From assembly GCA_017480325.1 (NCBI GenBank), contig JAFVAY010000005.1, forward strand, positions 38,631-102,630: a stretch of 64,000 nt of DNA, written 5' to 3'. Made by a program: the position numbers and the translations under genes. Below the pieces are notes generated by a model that was not told where the DNA came from, ran no database searches, and saw only the letters and a program-made list of their open reading frames with translations. Below, one piece after another: positions 54,314 through 61,093 of this stretch. This DNA is from Clostridiales bacterium. Its GTDB lineage: Bacteria > Bacillota > Clostridia > Saccharofermentanales > Saccharofermentanaceae. How positions within the stretch are numbered: the stretch's first letter is position 1; each line of letters starts with the position of its first letter.

Positions 54314-55987
54314 TCAGTATTCCAGATTATCCAGAAGCTCAGACAAGGCCTTATATGTCTCTCTTACCTTGATGGGATCGCCTCGTGAGATCTGAGCCTT
54401 GAAGTTCATAAGAAAGCCCGTAATCACCTGTCTTTGATCCGCGAAGGATTCCTCGTAAATCCTCTCCGCGCGGGCGATCAGCGCCTTATACTTCTCGTCC
54501 TCGGCAGACACCAGGATCGCGTCCTCCATCTTCTTTCTTATGCTCTCGAGCTCCTCGTCGGTAAGCACGCTACTGTTACTTCGAAAAGCCTTTGTCGCCA
54601 CCTGTCCGTCCGCAGTAGTTACATCAACGATGAGGATACCGTTAATGTCATAGGTCATCTTAACATCGCATATCTTGGCATTACGCTTCGTGGGGGGACA
54701 GCTTATCTCAAGGTTCCCGAGATAAAGATTATTGTCAGGATTGATATTCTCACCCTGATAGACCTGCACGTTGACCTTATCCTGATTTTCTCTTACCGCA
54801 GAGAAGGATCTCTTGATGGACGAGGGCAAGGTGTTATTCCTTGGGATGATCGGGCTCATCATGAGCGATCCGTCATTAAGGATATCGTTGTTAACGGCAA
54901 TTCCTAGCGTGAAGGGACAGATGTCAGTCAGAATGACATCCTTAAGGTCCTTGTTCTTCATCGCAGCAAATATAGCTGCTCCCTCGGCGATGGCCGTATC
55001 GGGATCGATAGATGTATCGGGAGTTATACCGGTGATCTGTCTTATATAGTCTCTTACGGTAGGCATCTTACAGGAGCCGCCTACGAGAATAACCTGATCG
55101 ATCTCCTCGAGCTTTTTCCTGCTGTCGTGAATAGCTTTGCGAATAGGATCGCGAATGCCGGCGAAGATGTCCTTGGAGATGGAAATGAGATCCTTATTGG
55201 TAAGTGTAAGAACGTACTTATCCTGCTCGAGAGGGACCTCTATCATCACCATAGGGATCTGTGACAGCTCGATCTTCGCGCGCTCCGCATTCCTATAGAT
55301 GACTGCCTTCTCGACGGAGCTTAACTCCTCATAGATAAGGCCGTTCTTACTGCAGAAGTTCTTGGCGATGGCCTCATTGAAGTCCTTACCTCCGAGCTTG
55401 TTATTACCGGAGACCGCCAGGATCTCGATTATGTTCTCGAATACGTCGACTACCGAGACATCCAGCGTTCCGCCGCCGAAGTCCACCACCATGTAGGTCC
55501 CGTCCTCGTAGCCGTTCTTGTTAAGATACGCGAGCGCGGCTGCCGAAGGCTCGTTAATAAGCCTCTCGACCTTAAGTCCGGAAAGATCGGCAGCGACTCT
55601 TGTAGCTCTTCTTGAATTATCATCGAAGTATGCAGGCACGCTTATTATAGCCTCTTCAACTGGCTCTCCCAGGAAGGCCTCACTGTCAGCCTTAAGCTTC
55701 TTAAGTATAAGAGAGGACAGCTCCTCGGGGGTATACTCCACTCCCGCAAGCTCCACGGTCTTCCTAAGTCCCATATTACGCTTGAATTCGGAAGTCGACC
55801 GGTCGGGATGTGAGATAAGACGGTCCTTCGCCGCCTCCCCTACCAGGATCCTGTCATCATCGTCAGCGCTTACTGCCGAAGGCGTGATGTAGCTTCCCAG
55901 AGTATTTATTATCCTCACAGCCTGACCGTCCTTATAAAGCACCGCGAGACTGTTAGTAGTACCTAAGTCTATACCTATCTTAGCCAC
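54314..55987 (-). CDS. hscC: HscC-like Hsp70 chaperone
   Basis: A 557-residue Hsp70. The ATPase domain starts with AKIGIDLGTTNSLAVLY and has VVDFGGGTLDVSVVD and VILVGGSCKMPTVR. The substrate domain follows, with a shortened helical lid. Standard DnaK is about 610-640 residues, whereas HscC of E. coli is about 556, matching this length. Start is a GTG at 55987 with GGAG six bases upstream; an in-frame extension of 99 codons lies in the divergent promoter region and is rejected. It is co-transcribed with the J-domain gene. Confidence 0.85.
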   Translation of the reverse strand: MAKIGIDLGTTNSLAVLYKDGQAVRIINTLGSYITPSAVSADDDDRILVGEAAKDRLISHPDRSTSEFKRNMGLRKTVELAGVEYTPEELSSLILKKLKADSEAFLGEPVEEAIISVPAYFDDNSRRATRVAADLSGLKVERLINEPSAAALAYLNKNGYEDGTYMVVDFGGGTLDVSVVDVFENIIEILAVSGNNKLGGKDFNEAIAKNFCSKNGLIYEELSSVEKAVIYRNAERAKIELSQIPMVMIEVPLEQDKYVLTLTNKDLISISKDIFAGIRDPIRKAIHDSRKKLEEIDQVILVGGSCKMPTVRDYIRQITGITPDTSIDPDTAIAEGAAIFAAMKNKDLKDVILTDICPFTLGIAVNNDILNDGSLMMSPIIPRNNTLPSSIKRSFSAVRENQDKVNVQVYQGENINPDNNLYLGNLEISCPPTKRNAKICDVKMTYDINGILIVDVTTADGQVATKAFRSNSSVLTDEELESIRKKMEDAILVSAEDEKYKALIARAERIYEESFADQRQVITGFLMNFKAQISRGDPIKVRETYKALSELLDNLEY

Positions 55988-56037
55988 AGATAACTCCAAT
56001 TCATAAATCTTAAAGACAATTCTATCATATACTTTAT

Positions 56038-56043
56038 TATAAT
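56038..56043 (+). promoter_or_regulatory. Probable -10 box of the 56064 gene
   Basis: TATAAT lies 20 bases before the plus-strand ATG, in the 76-base divergent spacer with hscC. The -35 is uncertain (GACAAT fits a 17-base spacer). Confidence 0.45.
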
Positions 56044-56063
56044 AAGTTGACAGGAGGAGCGTT

Positions 56064-56660
56064 ATGAGATCGGCTAATCGTATATTGTTACTTGTCGGCG
56101 CCATGTTCGCCTTTGTAGGAACCGTTATTCTGTTCGCGTTCGTGCTTAATTGGAAGACCTTCGGTCTCATGTCGCTGTTCCCAGGCTTCTTCATCCTGCT
56201 CGGGATTGCTCTGATGTTCCCCGCCGTCATGGAGATCATCACTAACAAGCGTGCCACGACAAAGGGCAAGAAATACTCCGCCAAGATATACGGTTATATA
56301 GAAGACCGATCCGTACTCGTGAACGAGTCCTACCCTATTAATACAAAGGTGCGTTTCTTCGATGAATCGGGAAACAGGAAGGAAGCAATTCTTCAGACGA
56401 GCTTCACCAAAGGAAGCGGAGATTTTCCCATAGGAATGACGATAACTATCTTCGATTATAAGAACAAATACTTTTTCGACAGGAAATCAGTCAGAGACGA
56501 GACCTTATCGGGCGAAGCTGATCTTATGGACGACATCCCCGTCAACACATCCCTTCTCACAAAATCCGTAGTCGACTGCCAATCCTGCGGCGCCACCTTC
56601 ACAGCCGTCAAAGGCTACGTCACCAAATGCCCCTTCTGCGGCCGCGGGATAAACGCCTGA
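56064..56660 (+). CDS. Membrane protein with C-terminal zinc ribbon
   Basis: A 198-residue protein with two membrane helices (about 6-28 and 34-58), a soluble beta-rich middle (about 68-150), and a C-terminal zinc ribbon with CQSCGATF and CPFCGRG. AGGAGG precedes the ATG. It is divergent from the Hsp70-J pair. Zinc-ribbon membrane proteins of this kind are not assigned a function. Confidence 0.75.
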   Translation: MRSANRILLLVGAMFAFVGTVILFAFVLNWKTFGLMSLFPGFFILLGIALMFPAVMEIITNKRATTKGKKYSAKIYGYIEDRSVLVNESYPINTKVRFFDESGNRKEAILQTSFTKGSGDFPIGMTITIFDYKNKYFFDRKSVRDETLSGEADLMDDIPVNTSLLTKSVVDCQSCGATFTAVKGYVTKCPFCGRGINA

Positions 56661-56684
56661 AAAGAGAACCTTTTACAATACTAA

Positions 56685-57008
56685 TTAGAAGCTTTGAAGT
56701 AACGCAAGTAGTGCTTCACGCTGTTCCGGATTTAGTCTTTCCCATTCCTTCAATAATCTGTTTTGATCTGGAGAAAGACTATTTGAGTATTCTTCTTTTG
56801 AGAAAAACTGAGAAAGGGTAATCCCTAATCCGTTGCATATTTTTTCAAGAGACGCTAATGAAGGCTCTAATTCTTTTCTATACCATGATGATATTGTTGA
56901 TTGAGATAAATCAGAATTCTTGGCAAGGGTATACTCTGTCCAACCTCGCTTAACTCTTTCTTGCTGTATTTTATTTAATATATCGAAAGAGGCTTTCTCG
57001 TGTTTCAT
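56685..57008 (-). CDS. XRE-family transcriptional regulator
   Basis: A 107-residue protein with an N-terminal helix-turn-helix (about 10-65; LAKNSDLSQSTISSWYRKEL is the recognition region) and a C-terminal acidic-leucine helix (LNPEQREALLALLQSF). GAGG lies upstream of the ATG. It is divergent from the AT-rich gene at 57150, and two palindromes sit in the shared spacer, so it probably represses itself and that gene. Base composition is clearly more AT-rich than the housekeeping genes around it. Confidence 0.85.
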   Translation of the reverse strand: MKHEKASFDILNKIQQERVKRGWTEYTLAKNSDLSQSTISSWYRKELEPSLASLEKICNGLGITLSQFFSKEEYSNSLSPDQNRLLKEWERLNPEQREALLALLQSF

Positions 57009-57025
57009 GGTTTATCCTCATATCA

Positions 57026-57053
57026 TTCGTATCTAATGATGCGATTATACGAA
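57026..57053. promoter_or_regulatory. Palindrome TTCGTAT-N14-ATACGAA (candidate XRE operator)
   Basis: A perfect 7-bp inverted repeat with a 14-base spacer, 18 bases upstream of the XRE start, well placed to control that gene. Confidence 0.55.
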
Positions 57054-57078
57054 GTAACAATTAATTCAATAATAGTTA

Positions 57079-57107
57079 ATATCGTAATTATGTATACGAT
57101 ATATAAT
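57079..57107 (+). promoter_or_regulatory. Second palindrome ATATCGTA-N8-TACGATAT overlapping a -10 box
   Basis: A perfect 8-bp inverted repeat (57079-57086 and 57095-57102) that shares the core TCGTA/TACGA with the first palindrome. It abuts TATAAT at 57102-57107, the likely -10 of the plus-strand gene at 57150. A protein bound here would block that promoter. Confidence 0.6.
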
Positions 57108-57149
57108 ATGGTTATCCACTATTAACACGTTGTTTTGGAGGGTAATTAT

Positions 57150-58199
57150 ATGAATGAAAAGAAACCATTGTCACCATTGGGAATACTATCTCTTGTACTC
57201 TCAATCCTTGGATGTACTGCTTTAATAGGACTAATTCTGGCTATAATTGATTTAAAGAAAGACGACGGAAAGAATAAGCTTCTCTCCAAAATATCACTCG
57301 GAATATGTGGTATTTGGCTGATAATTGCGATTTGCGCCAATATTGGAAGACGTAACCGTGAAAACGTTGAAACTGTTGAAACCACTATTAATATAGCATC
57401 TGAATCATCCCCCGAAGAAACTTTTATTGAAGAAACAGAAACTACTGCAAGCGAAACTAACGAATCTTTGTTTATTGATATTGTAGCTGGAGAATTAGGA
57501 GAGTATGGTGATATTGTTGTTTTAGGTGCAAATACAGATTTCCCGGACACAAATTATTGTTATGTTGTTCCTACCGGCACATATATAGTTTCAAATGTCG
57601 GAAACTATATGGCTCAGGTAGATGTAATTAGAAACGAATTAGCAACAGATGTTGATTTTGACGGTAATGAATATGAGTATTGGGTTGATAGCACACCATA
57701 CCTGTTGGACGTTGGCGCAACCGAAGAGATAACAATAAACGAAGGATACTTTATCGAGCTTGAAGAGCCTTCCCATATAACACTTGAATCTGTTGGTACA
57801 ACGAATGAGCAATTCTTGATCCTTCCTACTAGCAATCAAAACAATGACACTGAAGAAATTAGCGTTGAAGAGTATATTGATTATTTGAATGTTACATTAA
57901 ATAATGCATTCGGCGACAACTACACATTAAGCTTTGAAGACGGGTTCATTACTATATCTGTTTGGCAAAATGGTGTAGCACAAGGGGCCGCTTTAGCTTC
58001 CTCAGGCAATCAAACTTACATAGATGGATGGAATAATCTGGTTGATAGCATGCAAACAATGGCTGATGGAATTTACTCAGGTTTAGATTATGTTAATGCT
58101 GATGATATTCATATAATAATTAATGTACTTAACGACGAAAATCTCGATAATACACTGCTTACATTCATTGATGGTGTAGTAACATACAGTGCAATATAA
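57150..58199 (+). CDS. AT-rich membrane-anchored protein with DUF4190-like N-terminus
   Basis: A 349-residue protein. Two adjacent hydrophobic segments (about residues 8-35 and 45-66) resemble the DUF4190 membrane module, followed by a Thr/Glu-rich linker (about 72-110) and an acidic extracellular-type domain with no recognised fold. The ATG at 57150 is chosen for GGAGGG seven bases upstream over an earlier TTG. It is AT-rich, unlike the housekeeping genes. It is controlled from the spacer shared with the XRE gene and ends at a strong terminator. Confidence 0.7.
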   Translation: MNEKKPLSPLGILSLVLSILGCTALIGLILAIIDLKKDDGKNKLLSKISLGICGIWLIIAICANIGRRNRENVETVETTINIASESSPEETFIEETETTASETNESLFIDIVAGELGEYGDIVVLGANTDFPDTNYCYVVPTGTYIVSNVGNYMAQVDVIRNELATDVDFDGNEYEYWVDSTPYLLDVGATEEITINEGYFIELEEPSHITLESVGTTNEQFLILPTSNQNNDTEEISVEEYIDYLNVTLNNAFGDNYTLSFEDGFITISVWQNGVAQGAALASSGNQTYIDGWNNLVDSMQTMADGIYSGLDYVNADDIHIIINVLNDENLDNTLLTFIDGVVTYSAI

Positions 58200-58221
58200 G
58201 ACTGTAGAAACAGGTTTTACT

Positions 58222-58245
58222 GAGGCGGGTTCCCGCCTCTTTTAT
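58222..58245 (+). terminator. Terminator of the AT-rich membrane protein gene
   Basis: GAGGCGGG and CCCGCCTC form a perfect 8-bp stem with a TT loop, followed by TTTTATTA. It lies 22 bases after the stop. Confidence 0.92.
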
Positions 58246-58300
58246 TATGCTTCAGTTTGAAGGAAGGCCGCTTTTACTCATTTTTAGAAATATAAAACAA

Positions 58301-58480
58301 GTACAAACATTTGACTAAGATTTTGTATTCCTTTTTGCTATTGAAAATTACGTACAAGGATTCGGAATAATTCTTGTATTAAAAATCTTATTACCGATTT
58401 AAGTACAATAATAAGGGGCTGTTCTTGTACTCTATTTGAGTTACATAAATTAAGTACAATCAGGCACAGAATCACACTTG
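58301..58480. repeat. Phased array of GTACAA/TTGTAC half-sites, period exactly 51 bp
   Basis: GTACAA occurs at 58301, 58352, 58403 and 58454, each step exactly 51 bases. The inverse half (TTGTAT, TTGTAT, TTGTAC) follows after exactly 16 bases in the first three units (58323, 58374, 58425); the fourth has no matching right half. Filler sequences are unrelated, and those between units are AT-rich. It lies in the convergent gap 58200-58502, where I see no gene. Confidence 0.9.
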
Positions 58481-58502
58481 AATTCAGGTGTCGAAACTAA
58501 CC

Positions 58503-58967
58503 CTACTTATGATAATTCTCACCTGAATAGATCTTAAAGCCGCGATATAGCTGTTCCAGGATTATAAGTCGCGTCATGGTGTGGGTCATAGTATGCTTGC
58601 CGAGGCACAGACGAAGGTTCGCTCTCGCAGTAACATCTGAAGACAGTCCGTTGCTTCCGCCTATTACTATGGTAAGATGTCCGCCACCCTTTTCGAGAGA
58701 GGAGATAAGAGAGGAGGATATCTCCTCCGAGGTCATTTCGCGGCCGTGAAGATCCATAGCCCAGACCTGCTCCCCGGGCTTGATCTTGGACAGTATAAGC
58801 TCGCCTTCCTTCGCGAGGGCTCGCTCCATTGGGATGCTGTCGGGACTTGCCTCGACCTCTATAACGGAGATCTTGCAGTACTTCGTAAGGCGCTTCCTGT
58901 ATTCCTCGATACCCTCCGTGAGCCATTTCTCCCTTATCTTCCCTGGGCATATCAGCCTGATCTCCAT
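58503..58967 (-). CDS. rlmH: 23S rRNA (pseudouridine-1915-N3)-methyltransferase RlmH
   Basis: A 154-residue SPOUT methyltransferase. It has the family motifs MDLHGREMTSEE, IVIGGSNGLSSDV (AdoMet knot) and the C-terminal LEQLYRGFKIYSGENYHK. It modifies helix 69 of 23S rRNA on assembled ribosomes. The ATG at 58967 is chosen for GGAGG nine bases upstream, which overlaps the walJ end; a longer reading is rejected. rlmH next to walJ is a classic Firmicutes arrangement. Confidence 0.95.
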   Translation of the reverse strand: MEIRLICPGKIREKWLTEGIEEYRKRLTKYCKISVIEVEASPDSIPMERALAKEGELILSKIKPGEQVWAMDLHGREMTSEEISSSLISSLEKGGGHLTIVIGGSNGLSSDVTARANLRLCLGKHTMTHTMTRLIILEQLYRGFKIYSGENYHK

Positions 58968-58971
58968 GAGC

Positions 58972-59766
58972 TCAGACCTCCAGTGCCACCGTGGGAGAAT
59001 ATCTGTTGGCGATAAACACAGTATAATCAACGCCCCTCGTAAGCTTGTGGGCGCTTAAGTACTCGCACACAGTCTGCTCTGCTTTATCGGGGGTGTTGTT
59101 GTTCTCGGACAAATGCCCCAGGATGAACTTACGGGTGCCGTTGTCTATAAGATACTTCATCATCTCGGCGCAGTCGTCGTTACTTAAGTGTCCGCCGTCC
59201 CCTGCGATCCTGATCTTAAGGTCCTCAGGATAGCCACCGTAGACCAGCATGCGCCTGTCGTAATTAGACTCGATAAGAATGGCATCCACGCCTGTCGCTA
59301 ACCTCTTTATATCCTCGGTTACGTAGCCCACGTCCGTCATTACCATGCAGGTCCTGCCCCCTTGCCTTATGCGATAGCACACAGACCCGGACGCGTCATG
59401 AGGAGTGCTTACAGCAGTTACGGATACACCGGGGGCAATCTGGAACTCCTCTCCGGGAACGATAATGATATCGGGCGTCAGCTCGTGAGGCTTGGTAAAT
59501 CTTCGCGACATTCCCCTGAAGGTTCCTTCGGTGGCATAGAGCTTTGACGGATATTTCCTTATGAAGACATCAAGGGCGCTTACGTGGTCCACATGGGAGT
59601 GAGTTATAAAAACCGCATCTATATCACACGGATCCGTCCCCACATCAAAAAGCGCCTGTGTAAGGCACTTACAATTTCTTCCCGCATCTATGAGGATATT
59701 GGTTCCGCCGGCACGTATCAGGGTCGCGTTCCCGGAGCTTCCGGAATAAAGAGGGACAAGCTCCAT
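58972..59766 (-). CDS. walJ: MBL-fold metallohydrolase WalJ/YycJ
   Basis: A 264-residue beta-lactamase-fold protein with the metal motif THSHVDH (residues 55-61) and further ligands in MTDVGYVTED and GHLSENNNTPDKAE. YycJ/WalJ proteins are encoded with the WalRK system and are linked to DNA-repair and division processes. Here the gene lies between murA and rlmH in the same operon. The start abuts the murA stop. Confidence 0.92.
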   Translation of the reverse strand: MELVPLYSGSSGNATLIRAGGTNILIDAGRNCKCLTQALFDVGTDPCDIDAVFITHSHVDHVSALDVFIRKYPSKLYATEGTFRGMSRRFTKPHELTPDIIIVPGEEFQIAPGVSVTAVSTPHDASGSVCYRIRQGGRTCMVMTDVGYVTEDIKRLATGVDAILIESNYDRRMLVYGGYPEDLKIRIAGDGGHLSNDDCAEMMKYLIDNGTRKFILGHLSENNNTPDKAEQTVCEYLSAHKLTRGVDYTVFIANRYSPTVALEV

Positions 59767-59767
59767 A

Positions 59768-61090
59768 TCAGGCCTCTGTATCTACGTAGAAACCGACGCT
59801 GCTTGCCACTTCTATATCCGCCCCGAGAGACTTAAGCTTATCAACAATCTTCTCGTAGCCTCGATCTATTCTTCTTGCCTCATCTATGTACGTAGTTCCG
59901 TCGGCAGCAAGAGCCGCGCACACCAGCGCCGCCCCTGCACGAAGATCGGTAGCCTTGACCTGAGCGCAGTTAAAGTGATCTATACCGTTTACCAGTGCGA
60001 CGTGATCGAAGATATTGATATTCGCACCCATTCTTATAAGCTCGGGGATATACTGATATCTGTTCTCCCACACGTCCTCATCCATCTTGCTCTGTCCCTG
60101 CGACAGGCACAGCAGTACCACCGTCTGAGGCTGAAGATCTGTGGGAAAACCCGGGTACGGCGCAGTCTTGACATTCGTTCCCCAGATCTGCTCCTCCGGA
60201 TCTCTGTATACTCTTACATAGTCATCTCCCTCATCTATCGTGTAACCCATCTCTCTCATCTTCGAGGACAAAGGATCCATATGGGTAGGGATGATGTTAT
60301 GTACCGTAACATCGCCGTTAGTCACCGCCGCGGCGATCATGTATGTACCGGCTTCTATCTGATCGGGAATAATAGAGTAAGTGAAGTTGCCCGGAAGCGT
60401 GGATACTCCCTGTATCTTAATGGTATCCGTTCCTGCGCCCTTGATACGGGCACCCATGGCGTTAAGAAAGTTCGCCACATCAACTATATGAGGCTCCTTG
60501 GCTGCATTTACTATAGTCGTGTTACCCTGAGCCTTGGCAGCTGCCAGCATTACGTTGATGGTGGCACCTACGCTGACTATATCGAGAAATATCTTGGCGC
60601 CTCTTAAAGGATCTGCATTAAGCGTGATTATGCCGCCGTTGATATTCCTGTAGTCAGCGCCCTTGGCACCCATAAGTCTGAATGCCTTAAGGTGAAGGTC
60701 GATGGGACGCTGTCCGAAGTCACAGCCTCCCGGCATACGAAGCGACGCCTTGCCGCATCTTCCGAGAAGTGCTCCGAGAAGATAGTAGGATGCTCTGATC
60801 TTAGATACTCCGGGATCGGTAGCCTTATAAGTATCGATCCCTCTTGGGTCGATATGAAGGGTTACAGAGCCCTCGGGCGCCAGCTCAGTCTCGATCTTCG
60901 CTCCGAGAGACTCGCAGATCTTGACCATTACATGCACGTCTGAGATATCGGGCACGTTCTCCAAGGTACATGTGCCGTCTACCATCATTGAAGCCGCCAG
61001 GATGCCGAGAACAGCATTCTTACTGCCACTGATATTGACGTGTCCCTTAAGGGGCTTACCGCCGGTTATCTTATAAGAATATGATTCCAA
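59768..61090 (-). CDS. murA: UDP-N-acetylglucosamine 1-carboxyvinyltransferase MurA
   Basis: A 440-residue EPSP-synthase-fold enzyme that makes the first committed precursor of peptidoglycan. The catalytic cysteine, target of fosfomycin, is present at residue 123 in PGGCDFGQRPIDLH. KNAVLGILAAS lies at the N-terminus. It follows the histidine kinase gene with a short spacer, so cell-wall synthesis and its two-component control are co-transcribed here. Confidence 0.97.
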   Translation of the reverse strand: MESYSYKITGGKPLKGHVNISGSKNAVLGILAASMMVDGTCTLENVPDISDVHVMVKICESLGAKIETELAPEGSVTLHIDPRGIDTYKATDPGVSKIRASYYLLGALLGRCGKASLRMPGGCDFGQRPIDLHLKAFRLMGAKGADYRNINGGIITLNADPLRGAKIFLDIVSVGATINVMLAAAKAQGNTTIVNAAKEPHIVDVANFLNAMGARIKGAGTDTIKIQGVSTLPGNFTYSIIPDQIEAGTYMIAAAVTNGDVTVHNIIPTHMDPLSSKMREMGYTIDEGDDYVRVYRDPEEQIWGTNVKTAPYPGFPTDLQPQTVVLLCLSQGQSKMDEDVWENRYQYIPELIRMGANINIFDHVALVNGIDHFNCAQVKATDLRAGAALVCAALAADGTTYIDEARRIDRGYEKIVDKLKSLGADIEVASSVGFYVDTEA

Positions 61091-61093
61091 TTA

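Noticed and set aside
55988..56284. 99-codon N-terminal extension of the HscC-like Hsp70
   Set aside because: The extension covers the divergent promoter and the 56064 gene; the Hsp70 fold begins at the GTG with its own ribosome binding site.
33111..58480. The three phased arrays as CRISPR arrays
   Set aside because: Conserved words are only 6-8 bases, occur as inverted pairs, and the period is 51-53 bases; there is no 23-37 base direct repeat and no cas gene in the window.
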